From assembly GCA_963648435.1 (NCBI GenBank), contig CAVJDT010000035.1:1-20158 (forward strand): DNA of 20,158 nucleotides. Direction: 5' to 3'. A program made the position numbers and the translations under genes. This DNA is from UMGS75 sp963648435 (GTDB lineage: Bacteria > Bacillota_I > Bacilli_A > ML615J-28 > CAG-313). Each line of letters opens with the position of its first letter. Within the stretch, counting starts at the first letter, position 1. This document shows positions 1 to 7,197 of this stretch, one piece after another. The notes under the pieces were generated by a model, which worked only from the letters and a program-made list of their open reading frames with translations, made no database searches and was not told the DNA's origin.

Positions 1-19
1 ATAAATCACCTATTTTTAC

Positions 20-1387
20 CTATCTTCTTTCAAGACAAACTACACACTCAACGTTACATGTTTGTGGGAACATATCGAGAGGTTGTATTTGAAGAATGTG
101 ATATTTCTTTTGAAGGTGATTACAGTTTTTCGCAAGTGTAGCAGGATTGCATGAAACATAAACAATTCTACTTACAGGAAATTGTTGTAAATAATTTAAT
201 AGTCGTAAGTCTAGTCCCGTTCTTGGAGGATCAACCACTAAAACATCAGGAATGAATCCTTCTTTTCGCCATTTGGTAAGGCAAGTTAAAATATCACCTG
301 TATAGAATCTTGCATTAGGAATTTCATTTAGTTGAGCATTTTGAATAGCGCTCTTGATTCCTTCTTTATTAACATCTATGCCTCTTACTTCTTTTACATA
401 TTTGCTTAACCATATACCAATCGTGCCAACTCCACAGAAAGCATCTACTACATTTTCTTCACCATGAAGGTGTGCAACTTTTACAATGTGAGTATATAAT
501 TTTTCAGTTTGTTCACAGTTTAATTGAAAAAAAGCGGTTGGAAGAAGAGAAAATTTATATGGGCCTAATTTTTCAACAATTGCATCAATACCAGCTACTT
601 TAAATGTTTCAAGTCCAAAGTTTTCAATGGCATCAGGATCATCATTAATGCTAATGTAAACACTTTTAATGTTTTCAAGTTTTATTAAGTCTTTCGCAAT
701 ATTAATTGTTCTTTGATCATGTTTAAATAATATTAATGTAACTTGAATATCTTTAGTTAAACTTGAACTTCTTATAACAATATGACGAAGAATTCCATCC
801 TTAGATTTAGGGTTGTAAGCTATCACTTGATATTTTGTTAAAAATTCACAAATTTCTTTTACTTTACTTCTGATATCTTCTCTTTCTACTAGACAATCTT
901 CAATATATACTAGTTTATTGGTATCAAAAGCATAAAGACCTGTTACTAATTTTTCACCATCATAGCGGACAGGAAGTTTAGCTTTATTACGATAGTGCCA
1001 AGGATTATCCATAGTAATAGTATCTTTAAATAATTTTTCGTTTAAAGTACCATTATAATATCTTGCGAAAGATTCTTCAACTATTTGCTTTTTCATTTTG
1101 CCTTGTTCTTCATAATTTACATGAAGTAACTGACATCCCCCACATTGTTCATAGTATTTACAAGGTGCCTCAACTCTTGAAGGTGATGGTGTTTTAATCT
1201 TGACAATTTTACCTTTAGCATATTGATTTTTTATTTCAGTCATTCTTACTACTACTTCTTCACCAGGAATTGTAAAGGGAACAAAAATTGCAAGACGTTT
1301 GTAATAACCTATTCCTTCACCATTAATGCCTGTTCTTTTTATTGTCAATAATACTTCTTGATTTTTATTTAATACATTTGGGCTCAT
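20..1387 (-). CDS. rlmD: 23S rRNA (uracil-5-)-methyltransferase, TrmA/RlmD family
   Basis: Transfers a methyl group from S-adenosylmethionine to C5 of a uridine in 23S rRNA (in Firmicutes a single RlmCD-type enzyme can serve two sites). Seen in the 455-aa product: an N-terminal TRAM-like RNA-binding domain (about 10-70); Cys76, Cys82, Cys85 (CKYYEQCGGC) and Cys165 placed like the family's 4Fe-4S ligands; the SAM-binding motif VVDAFCGVGTIG (313-324); VVDPPRTGLD (384-393); and the catalytic-Cys motif YVSCNPATLA with Cys413. The C-terminal FPQTCNVECV holds the expected general-base Glu447. Full length. The ATG at 1387 is chosen because GAGGTG lies just upstream. Transcribed divergently from the InlB-repeat gene. 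Family assignment is firm; which uridine is modified cannot be read from sequence. Confidence 0.95.
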   Translation of the reverse strand: MSPNVLNKNQEVLLTIKRTGINGEGIGYYKRLAIFVPFTIPGEEVVVRMTEIKNQYAKGKIVKIKTPSPSRVEAPCKYYEQCGGCQLLHVNYEEQGKMKKQIVEESFARYYNGTLNEKLFKDTITMDNPWHYRNKAKLPVRYDGEKLVTGLYAFDTNKLVYIEDCLVEREDIRSKVKEICEFLTKYQVIAYNPKSKDGILRHIVIRSSSLTKDIQVTLILFKHDQRTINIAKDLIKLENIKSVYISINDDPDAIENFGLETFKVAGIDAIVEKLGPYKFSLLPTAFFQLNCEQTEKLYTHIVKVAHLHGEENVVDAFCGVGTIGIWLSKYVKEVRGIDVNKEGIKSAIQNAQLNEIPNARFYTGDILTCLTKWRKEGFIPDVLVVDPPRTGLDLRLLNYLQQFPVSRIVYVSCNPATLAKNCNHLQKKYHILQIQPLDMFPQTCNVECVVCLERR

Positions 1388-1407
1388 AACACACCTCTTT
1401 CAAATAG

Positions 1408-1416
1408 ATTATAACA
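1408..1416 (-). promoter_or_regulatory. Extended -10 promoter of the rRNA methyltransferase gene
   Basis: On the minus strand TGT-TATAAT (TATAAT at 1413-1408, TGn at 1416-1414) lies about 20 bases before the start codon at 1387. No good -35 hexamer is visible 17 bases upstream, as is common for extended -10 promoters. It implies a very short leader holding only the ribosome binding site. Confidence 0.5.
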
Positions 1417-1422
1417 CAAAAT

Positions 1423-1451
1423 TTGATTTTTTGCATTTGATGTGGTATAAT
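1423..1451 (+). promoter_or_regulatory. Promoter of the InlB-repeat gene
   Basis: TTGATT (1423-1428), a 17-base spacer, and TATAAT (1446-1451) preceded by TGG (1443-1445), an extended -10. The start codon at 1493 follows about 40 bases later, behind AAGGAGAGG (1479-1487). It interleaves with the opposing methyltransferase promoter, so the two genes share a compact divergent control region. Confidence 0.75.
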
Positions 1452-1492
1452 TGTTGGTAATCAATAAAAAATAATAAAAAGGAGAGGATTGT

Positions 1493-2155
1493 ATGGATAA
1501 TAAGAATGAAGTTATTGTTGATCCTAGAAAAGCGAAAAAACATCGTAAAACTATTTTGTTTATAAGTTTAGGTATCCTTATCTTAATTGTACTTGCTTTT
1601 ATCTTTGTGTTTTCACAACCCAAAGTTGTAAAATTTGCTAACTTAAAAGGTTTACAAGTTGATAATGTTGCGATTGATGAGAATGGCCATATTAAAGAGC
1701 CTACTCTTCAAGAAAGAAATGGTTGGACCTTTAATGGTTGGTATTTAGATGCATCTTTCAATAATAAGATTGATGATTTATCTACTTACACGTTTACTAA
1801 ATCAACAACAGTTTATGCAAAATGGAAACTAACGAGATATAAAATTACATATGAAGGAATAAATGGGGTTACAAATAAAGATAATCTTCCAACTGAGTAT
1901 GTGGTAAAACACACTTTCCCAGAAGATTATAGTGAAGAAGAAAAAGACAATGTATGGAAAGCTGATTTTGATTATTCTGGTAAATTTCCAACATTTAATG
2001 AAGAAAAAGCCATACGTGGAATTGATCTTGTTGATCCTATTAGGCCTGGTTATAAATTTCTTGGATGGTACAGTGATTCTGAATTCAAAAATAAAATAGT
2101 AGAGTTAGACAATGTTAAACCTACTGATATTACTTTATATGCAAAATGGGAATAA
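1493..2155 (+). CDS. Membrane-anchored protein with two InlB B-type (Listeria-Bacteroides) repeats
   Basis: 220 aa of unknown specific role, probably displayed on the outer face of the membrane. Visible parts: a Lys/Arg-rich cytosolic N-terminus (1-19), one hydrophobic helix (about 20-41) without a cleavage or lipobox motif, hence a signal anchor, then two repeats. Each ends in the signature pattern GW-Y-x(n)-YAKW: WTFNGWYLDASFNNK to YAKW (79-111) and YKFLGWYSDSEFKNK to YAKW (187-219). Known InlB B-repeats occur in adhesins and other surface proteins, usually long and wall-anchored; this one is short and has no LPXTG motif. The ATG is set by AAGGAGAGG five bases upstream. Single-gene unit with its own promoter and terminator. 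Repeat identity is confident; an adhesive or sensory role is only inference. Confidence 0.85.
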   Translation: MDNKNEVIVDPRKAKKHRKTILFISLGILILIVLAFIFVFSQPKVVKFANLKGLQVDNVAIDENGHIKEPTLQERNGWTFNGWYLDASFNNKIDDLSTYTFTKSTTVYAKWKLTRYKITYEGINGVTNKDNLPTEYVVKHTFPEDYSEEEKDNVWKADFDYSGKFPTFNEEKAIRGIDLVDPIRPGYKFLGWYSDSEFKNKIVELDNVKPTDITLYAKWE

Positions 2156-2180
2156 GCACTATTATTGGTGCTTATTTTAA
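2151..2180 (+). terminator. Intrinsic terminator of the InlB-repeat gene
   Basis: Perfect 9-bp stem AATAAGCAC (2151-2159) / GTGCTTATT (2168-2176), 8-base loop, then TTAATTT. The stem starts inside the last codons of the gene. Confidence 0.75.
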
Positions 2181-2240
2181 TTTAAATCGACTAGGAGAAA
2201 AGAACAAAGTATTTATAATTATTCATTTTCGGTCTCTCAC

Positions 2241-2273
2241 ACCACCGTGCGTACAGTTTTCGTAAACGGCGGT
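2241..2273 (-). ncRNA. Group II intron domain V hairpin
   Basis: 33-base hairpin with lower stem ACCGCCG (2273-2267) pairing with CGGTGGT (2247-2241), including one G-U pair, a C-G-C run at the catalytic-triad position, and the CG bulge region before ACGGTGG. The sequence closely resembles the Oceanobacillus group IIC domain V as I remember it. The tip reads UACG-AAAAC-UGUA rather than a clean GNRA tetraloop, so the tip may be decayed. Confidence 0.75.
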
Positions 2274-2376
2274 ATGACATGTTTTACTCAAACAGTTAGT
2301 ATAATATTTTTCTATAGATAGAATTATTTCCCGAATGAGCAATTTTCTAATTTGCTTTCTATTTTGTCTTTTGATT

Positions 2377-2767
2377 TTAAACAGTTTGATTAGTTGCATT
2401 ATCGTCTTGCATCTTCTTTGTGGTGTTCATTCTATTATAGTTTATAATACTCCATTTACTATTACTTATAGACACTAAGAACTTTCTTATTATTGGTGGT
2501 ACATCTTTATCTTTGATTGTATTGCTTAAATTTTGCATTAATTTATCGTGATTAACTTTACTAAAAAATTTCTCTAAGTCCATATCTACTATTATTAGTA
2601 TACCTAATTTTCTTTTTTTAAAAGCATTTTTGATTTCTTTTTTATGCTTTGAAAAATAACTTCTTCCTTTAATTCTATCAATACCGGATGTTTCCATTAT
2701 TCTTCACAACTTTTTCAATTGTTTTATAAAGATTACCATCTTTTAATATTAACTCTAGTAATTTCAT
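2377..2767 (-). pseudogene. Broken group II intron reverse transcriptase (IEP) fragment
   Basis: Two overlapping frames together give the start of a group II reverse transcriptase. Frame 1, from an ATG at 2767 to a TGA at 2678, reads MKLLELILKDGNLYKTIEKV and on to VKNNG, the usual N-terminus. The sequence then continues one frame over as TSGIDRIK (ORF 2697-2377), matching the family's GAxGID block, so there is one frameshift near 2695. Further on, HKKEIKNAF joins KKRKLGI and then VDMDLEKFFSKVNHDKL, blocks normally separated by longer stretches, implying in-frame internal deletions. The first catalytic Asp region (VDMDLEKFF) survives; YADD, the X domain and the rest are absent. Not functional. 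Confidence 0.85.
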
Positions 2768-3076
2768 TTGCACTTTCAATGTTTTTTACAATACAATCGG
2801 TTATAGTATCACCTAACTTTTTAGCTTTACATATAATATTTAATTTACATTCTTATGCCTAACTTTGCTACTTTTAGTGCTTTTTAGTATACCTACTAAA
2901 TTTACTAACGATAATTGCTTGGTGACTTCGGGTTTTGGCGCATTTTGTAGTCTTACAATTATAGCAACCTATTTAGTTCGTGTTCCTTAGGTCAAGATTT
3001 TGTCTTCAGCTAACACTTCGTTTGGCATCTTCTTGTGTACTTTCATCTTTCGAGTTGTTATACATTCCTATCGCAC

Positions 3077-3099
3077 AAAAGGCCCCCATAATAGGAGGC
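3077..3099 (-). terminator. Intrinsic terminator of the deacetylase gene, target of the intron
   Basis: Minus strand GCCTCC (3099-3094), loop TATTAT, GGGGGC (3087-3082), then CTTTT directly abutting the intron's GTGCG. With the intron removed the tail would read CTTTTTTAAATT. Confidence 0.75.
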
Positions 3100-3103
3100 G
3101 AAT

Positions 3104-3124
3104 AATGAATAACTCGTATTCATT
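3104..3124. repeat. Perfect inverted repeat in the 3' end of the deacetylase transcript
   Basis: AATGAATA (3104-3111), loop ACTCG, TATTCATT (3117-3124). It begins six bases past the stop codon and immediately precedes the G/C-rich terminator hairpin, forming a tandem of hairpins. No U-tract of its own. Confidence 0.6.
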
Positions 3125-3130
3125 ATAGTG

Positions 3131-3880
3131 CTATAAATCTAAAACAGTTTTAAAGGTGTAACCTTGATTGTTGATTTCATCTATTATCAAACCTAAAGAT
3201 TCACTATTAGTTGAAGAAACGGTGTGTAATAAAATTATTGCTCCGTTATGTAAATTATCAACCACACTTTTTACAGCCGCATTCACCGACTGTTGCTTTT
3301 TAAGGTCCCAATCTCGATAAGCTATTGACCAAAACACGGTCTTATATCCTAAACTTTGGACATTCATTAATGCTTCTTTACTAAACTCACCTTCTGGTGG
3401 TCTAAAGTACTTTGCTAGTTTACAGTTTGTAAGGCTAGTATAAGCATTCTCTAATTTTTCTAAATCTTTTTGTAATTCATCTTTCGATAAGGTTTGAATT
3501 TTTTTATGACTATATGAATGGTTACATATAATATGACCTTCATTTGTCATTTGGCAAGTTAAATCACCAAATCTTTTTACAAAGTCACCAGTAATAAAGA
3601 AACTTGCTTTAACTTTTTTGTCTTTCAATACTTTCAAAATTTTGGCAAGTTGTCCATTATCATACCCCGCATCAAAGGTTAAGTACACAACTTTTTGGGT
3701 TTCATCCCCTACATAATATGATGATGTATTTTCTATCATTTTTTTATACTTACCTATTTCAGGGGTTTCATGGTTAGGGTTTTTCGTAAATCCCCATCCA
3801 GCTGCTTTGATGTTTATAGCGTTTAAAGAAAATAGAATTGTGAACAAACACAAGAAAACGAATAATTTTTTTCTAAACAT
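3131..3880 (-). CDS. pdaA: PdaA-like polysaccharide deacetylase (NodB domain, secreted)
   Basis: Metal-dependent N-deacetylase of peptidoglycan; in Bacillus subtilis PdaA acts on N-acetylmuramic acid on the way to muramic delta-lactam of the spore cortex. 249 aa: Lys/Arg start plus hydrophobic signal (about 4-26), then a NodB domain. Visible motifs are TFDAGYDNG (68-76, Asp70), zinc ligands NHSYSH (His121, His125), RPPEG (160-164), FWSIAYRDW (183-191) and LLHTVS (217-222). The TFDAGY and LLHTVS versions are PdaA-like rather than the TFDDGP of chitin or xylan deacetylases. GAGGT precedes the ATG. It lies 42 bases after the YihY-type gene, probably co-transcribed. The PdaA subfamily call is good; a sporulation role cannot be concluded from this gene alone. 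Confidence 0.9.
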   Translation of the reverse strand: MFRKKLFVFLCLFTILFSLNAINIKAAGWGFTKNPNHETPEIGKYKKMIENTSSYYVGDETQKVVYLTFDAGYDNGQLAKILKVLKDKKVKASFFITGDFVKRFGDLTCQMTNEGHIICNHSYSHKKIQTLSKDELQKDLEKLENAYTSLTNCKLAKYFRPPEGEFSKEALMNVQSLGYKTVFWSIAYRDWDLKKQQSVNAAVKSVVDNLHNGAIILLHTVSSTNSESLGLIIDEINNQGYTFKTVLDL

Positions 3881-3922
3881 TATTTTACCTCGCTTTGTTC
3901 ATAATTAGTATATCCAAGTTAT

Positions 3923-4678
3923 TTATTTTATTACTTGCCTTTTTTTGGTAATATAATAATTAAAAGCAATAACATAAACTAATGTTAAAATAACTAAATA
4001 AAGCCAAAAAACAAATAACATCAATGATGCGGCTGAGCCATATAAACTATCGTAGTTGTTTAATTTTAGTGTATAATTAATATAGTAAAAACCTAATGTT
4101 AAAATATACCATATAAGAGTTGTAATTAAACTCAAATAAAAAGTCTTGCTAATTTTAATCTTTATTGGCACAATATATTTATAAACTATACTCAAGACAA
4201 AGGCAATTGATACGAATTGTAAAATAAACTGAATAACAAACATTACATAGTACTGGGTTATGTGTAAAATATTTCTAAAAAAATTTAAGCAAAATAAAAT
4301 TACAACAATTTGGACAATCATTAAAATTACAATTGCCATCATCAATAATACACTTAATATTTTACGTGATATCATCGAACGTTCTTTAACATCTTTATAT
4401 ATTACATCAGATGTTACGGCCAAAGCATTAATAAAGCGGGATGCAACCCAGATAATAGAAAATGATAAAATGATAACGGAAGCAACATTTTGGGTTGTTG
4501 TCACTTTATATTCATCTAATAATTCAATGTCTATTTCTAGTAAACTTAAAATATTACTAAGTAAACTCATTAAAGGGACAATAATGAATAACAAATAAAA
4601 AGTTATTGCGGCGGCAAGCATGCTAGGATTTACTTCGTTTAAATACTTAAACATTTCTTTATTTAATATTTTTTTCAT
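3923..4678 (-). CDS. YihY/BrkB (RBN-like) family integral membrane protein
   Basis: 251 aa with about six hydrophobic helices. Family hallmarks are the N-terminal LAAAITFYLLFIIVPLM (21-37), the central IIWVASRFINAL block, and C-terminal YGSAASLMLFVFWLY. The family was once called ribonuclease BN, but that enzyme activity belongs to another gene; members are now treated as envelope proteins of unclear function, possibly transporters or lipid-related. AAAGGAC lies upstream of the ATG. The gene follows the aminopeptidase gene after a hairpin and precedes pdaA by 42 bases, suggesting expression by read-through or a weak local promoter, together with pdaA. Confidence 0.85.
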   Translation of the reverse strand: MKKILNKEMFKYLNEVNPSMLAAAITFYLLFIIVPLMSLLSNILSLLEIDIELLDEYKVTTTQNVASVIILSFSIIWVASRFINALAVTSDVIYKDVKERSMISRKILSVLLMMAIVILMIVQIVVILFCLNFFRNILHITQYYVMFVIQFILQFVSIAFVLSIVYKYIVPIKIKISKTFYLSLITTLIWYILTLGFYYINYTLKLNNYDSLYGSAASLMLFVFWLYLVILTLVYVIAFNYYITKKRQVIK

Positions 4679-4707
4679 TATTTTTAGTCCTTTCTCATTA
4701 AATATAA

Positions 4708-4730
4708 CCTACTTAGATTTACTAAGTAGG
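4708..4730 (-). terminator. Hairpin between aminopeptidase and YihY genes
   Basis: Perfect 9-bp stem CCTACTTAG (4708-4716) / CTAAGTAGG (4722-4730), 5-base loop, starting eight bases past the pepP stop. On the minus strand it is followed by TTATATTTAAT, a weak U-tract, so it may be a leaky terminator or attenuator rather than a full stop. Confidence 0.55.
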
Positions 4731-4737
4731 CTATTTA

Positions 4738-5991
4738 CTATTTAAGAAATTCTTCTAAGTCTTTTACTTCTTTAATAATATCTTTAGATAGAAGAATGGC
4801 TTTGCCTTTAGTAATTAGAATATTGTCCTCAATACGAATTCCTATATTTTCTTCAGGAATGTATAAACCTGGTTCGATTGTTATTACCATTCCTTCTTTT
4901 AATCCTTCACTAGCTTTTGATGGATCATGAACATCAAGTCCTAGAGAGTGACCAATGGAATGGAAATAGTATTTAATTAATTCATTATCTTCTTTGATAA
5001 TGCCTAATTTTTTACATCCTTCAGCAAGTAATTTTTTTGCATAATCATTTAGTTCTTTCCAGCTCATTCCAGCCGTTGCATACTCAATACATTTCTTATT
5101 GGTATTTAATACTACTTCATACACTTCTTTTTGTCTTTCTGTAAATTTACCAGATACCGGAAAAGTTCTTGTTATATCACTAGAATAATGTTTTGTATAA
5201 CATCCAAGGTCCATAAGTAGTAATGAATTTGCTTCTATATCACTATTATTATCATCATAATGCAAAACTGTCGCATTATGACCTGAGGCAATAATATCAT
5301 TGAAAGATAACGTTTTGCCTTCTTTAATAATTACAAAATCATGATATGCATTAGCGATAGATTCATTTGTTAATTCATTATGATGCTTCATAACATTATA
5401 AATAGCATTTTTAGTTGTATTAATGCTTTGTTTAATTAATTCTATTTCTTGACTGTTTTTACACATTCTAAGTTCAATAACCATATTATAGCAATTTTTA
5501 ATTAAAACGCTTGGAAATCTATCTCTTAATTCCTTTGCATATGCTAAAGCAAAAGTATTATACTGAGGAATATCACGTTGTTCTAAGTCAAGATAAACTG
5601 TTTTAGCTTCATTTAAACCATAACGATTAGATTGATATAAAGCATCAGTTTTAGCTTTAAATAAATCAAGAGGATAAATGTTATTAATATGAATACCTGA
5701 AATTTCAGATGCTTCTTTAAATGTCAATGTTGCCCCTAACCACTTGGCTTTAAGTTCATCAACTTCTTCAATAAATAACCATTCTAAATATTGATTATTA
5801 AATTTACCGATTACAAGTTTTACATCAGCTTGATCAATACCAGTTAAATAATAAAAATTATTATTGACAAAAAAATCATAAACTGAATCGGCTGATTTAA
5901 ATTTTGTATAACCTGAATGAACAATTACAAAGCTATTGTCTTCCAACATTTCAAATAATTTTTGGCGATTTTTAATGAGTTCGTTTCTCAT
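4738..5991 (-). CDS. pepP: Xaa-Pro aminopeptidase (M24B, AMP_N + pita-bread fold)
   Basis: Cytosolic dinuclear-metal peptidase that removes an N-terminal residue preceding proline. 417 aa, normal for the PepP group. N-terminal AMP_N-type domain (about 1-165), catalytic domain (about 180-410). All five metal ligands are visible: Asp261 (LLLMDLG), Asp272 (SSDITRTFP), His348 (SIGHSLGLDVHD), Glu373 (TIEPGLYIPEE) and Glu388 (GIRIEDNILI); His355 matches the conserved proton-shuttle position. Start and the MarR-like stop overlap by one base (TAATG), and AAGGAAG lies upstream within that gene's end, so the two are translationally coupled from the promoter at 7124-7152. Prolidase is the alternative, but the AMP_N domain and order fit PepP. 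Confidence 0.92.
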   Translation of the reverse strand: MRNELIKNRQKLFEMLEDNSFVIVHSGYTKFKSADSVYDFFVNNNFYYLTGIDQADVKLVIGKFNNQYLEWLFIEEVDELKAKWLGATLTFKEASEISGIHINNIYPLDLFKAKTDALYQSNRYGLNEAKTVYLDLEQRDIPQYNTFALAYAKELRDRFPSVLIKNCYNMVIELRMCKNSQEIELIKQSINTTKNAIYNVMKHHNELTNESIANAYHDFVIIKEGKTLSFNDIIASGHNATVLHYDDNNSDIEANSLLLMDLGCYTKHYSSDITRTFPVSGKFTERQKEVYEVVLNTNKKCIEYATAGMSWKELNDYAKKLLAEGCKKLGIIKEDNELIKYYFHSIGHSLGLDVHDPSKASEGLKEGMVITIEPGLYIPEENIGIRIEDNILITKGKAILLSKDIIKEVKDLEEFLK

Positions 5992-7103
5992 TATTCCTTA
6001 CTTCCTTTCTTTTTTGGGGTTTCCGTAATATCTTTGATTGATTTAGGATCATAATAATATTCAAGTACCATTGCAAATTGGCTCATTACTTTGGTTGCTT
6101 GTTGAAGGGTAATGCCTTTTTCTAAGGCAAGCCCTATAATATTTTCATGAAATTTATCATGTTCTTTTAAAACCTTTTTAGCTTTTTGGGTTGTACTAAT
6201 TAAAATAATACGATGGTCCATTTCATGTCTAATTCTTAATAAATATCCTTTTTGAACAAGACGATTAATACAAATTGTTAAAGATCCAACTGTTACTTTT
6301 AGTTTTTTGGCGATAAGTGACATTGGCTTATTATTATTTTGGTCAACCATTTCAATTACATGTAATTCTCCAATTGTTAAATCTTGGATAAGTTTAGTAT
6401 CCATAGTTTTTTCTTCTACAACATTTGTTAAATTAGCTACATAATTAAAAGATTCAAGTAATTTTTTATATAAGACCTTTTCTTCTTTAGTTAATACTTT
6501 AGTCTTTTTAGGAGTTGGTCTTTGGATAACTTCAGGTTCTAAGGTTTTTTCCTTTTCCTTTTTTACATCATTTTTGGGTTCACGTTTAGGTGGTTCAATT
6601 GTTAGTGATTTTGAACTAACCTTAGGGAGAGGATTTTCAGAAGGTTTACGACCTCTTTTTTTAGCAGTTTCTATATTGCTTGGTTTATTCTGTGAAGTTA
6701 TAATTGGGGCTTGTTCTTCTGTGGTTTGAATATTTTCAACACTATTTTTAATATCAATTACCTCATCACTTATAACTGGTTCAATATTTGTTTTAACAAC
6801 AGTATCTTCGTCTGGTTTTACCGTAGGAACTGAAGTTTTTATTATCCGTACAGGTGATTTTTTAATTGTCACAGGTTGTTTAACCGATGTAGTTTTTTTA
6901 GTTTCTTCTTTCTTGGTTGTTTTTTTAGTTGTTGCCTTTTTAGAAGTTGCTTTTTTTGTTGTAGTTTCCTTTTTAGGGGTTACTTTCTTTTCAACTACTT
7001 TTAAAGTACCAGTCTTAGGGTCAATTTTTGTTTTTACAGCAGCTTTCTTAGGGGCTACTTTTTTAGTTGTTGCCTTCTTTTTTACTTCTTCTATTTTTTC
7101 CAT
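5991..7103 (-). CDS. MarR-family regulator with long Lys-rich, AT-hook-containing N-terminal extension
   Basis: 370 aa. Residues about 205-352 are a MarR winged-helix domain: MSLIAKKLKVTVGSLTICIN (261-280) as the helix-turn-helix and RHEMDHR (292-298) as the wing, closest in feel to FabT-type fatty-acid regulators. Before it lie about 200 residues of Lys/Thr/Ala/Pro-rich, disordered-looking sequence (TTKKATSKKATTKKTTKK and similar), reminiscent of histone H1-like tails, plus KKRGRKP (148-154), an AT-hook core. Usual MarR proteins are about 150 aa. The neighbour beyond the terminator is acpP, which fits a lipid regulator. The ATG follows GAGGTGAT. Coupled to pepP by a TAATG overlap. MarR domain sure; target genes and tail function are inference. 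Confidence 0.88.
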   Translation of the reverse strand: MEKIEEVKKKATTKKVAPKKAAVKTKIDPKTGTLKVVEKKVTPKKETTTKKATSKKATTKKTTKKEETKKTTSVKQPVTIKKSPVRIIKTSVPTVKPDEDTVVKTNIEPVISDEVIDIKNSVENIQTTEEQAPIITSQNKPSNIETAKKRGRKPSENPLPKVSSKSLTIEPPKREPKNDVKKEKEKTLEPEVIQRPTPKKTKVLTKEEKVLYKKLLESFNYVANLTNVVEEKTMDTKLIQDLTIGELHVIEMVDQNNNKPMSLIAKKLKVTVGSLTICINRLVQKGYLLRIRHEMDHRIILISTTQKAKKVLKEHDKFHENIIGLALEKGITLQQATKVMSQFAMVLEYYYDPKSIKDITETPKKKGSKE

Positions 7104-7123
7104 ATTATCACCTCTTTAGTTTT

Positions 7124-7152
7124 ATTATAAAACAATTTTATTTTAAAGTCAA
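7124..7152 (-). promoter_or_regulatory. Promoter of the MarR-like gene / pepP operon
   Basis: Minus strand TTGACT (7152-7147), 17-base spacer, TATAAT (7129-7124): near-consensus sigma-A promoter. The ATG at 7103 is about 20 bases downstream. The -35 lies in ATTTGACTTTAAAAT, an imperfect dyad that could bind the MarR protein itself, but the symmetry is weak. Confidence 0.8.
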
Positions 7153-7164
7153 ATGTTTTACATT

Positions 7165-7190
7165 AAAAGAGGTACTGTAAATACAGTACC
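7165..7190 (-). terminator. Terminator of the tex-acpP unit
   Basis: GGTACTGTA (7171-7179) / TACAGTACC (7182-7190), a near-perfect palindrome starting seven bases after the acpP stop and followed on the minus strand by TCTTTT. Separates acpP from the MarR-like operon. Confidence 0.75.
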
Positions 7191-7197
7191 TATATTG

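Larger units (their letters stand above)
2186..3076 (-). mobile_element. Degenerate, shortened group IIC intron inserted behind a terminator
   Basis: Minus-strand group II intron remnant of about 891 bases. The 5' end is GTGCG (3076-3072), the canonical boundary. The 5' ribozyme half (about 3076-2790) contains AGGAACACGAACT (2987-2975), recalled from bacterial group IIC domain I. The 3' end holds a domain V-like hairpin (2273-2241) followed by TGAGAGACCG and then CCTAGTCGAT, one base from the usual CCTACTCGAT ending. The upstream exon is the hairpin and CTTTT tail of the deacetylase terminator, the known group IIC target type; the downstream exon resumes with TTAAATT. Full group IIC introns are near 2 kb, and here most of the reverse transcriptase is gone. 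Boundaries come from motifs and recalled family sequences, not an alignment. Confidence 0.82.

Noticed and set aside
1384..1623. 79-codon minus-strand frame across the divergent promoters and the InlB-repeat gene
   Set aside because: Overlaps two well-supported promoters and the start of a gene with recognisable domains; no ribosome binding site.
4260..4598. 112-codon plus-strand frame
   Set aside because: Antisense shadow of the YihY-family gene; its Ile/Thr/Lys-rich composition mirrors the hydrophobic codons opposite.
6913..7119. 68-codon hydrophobic plus-strand frame
   Set aside because: Antisense of the Lys-rich tail of the MarR-like gene; AAR codons read backwards give Phe and Leu, so it only looks like a membrane protein.
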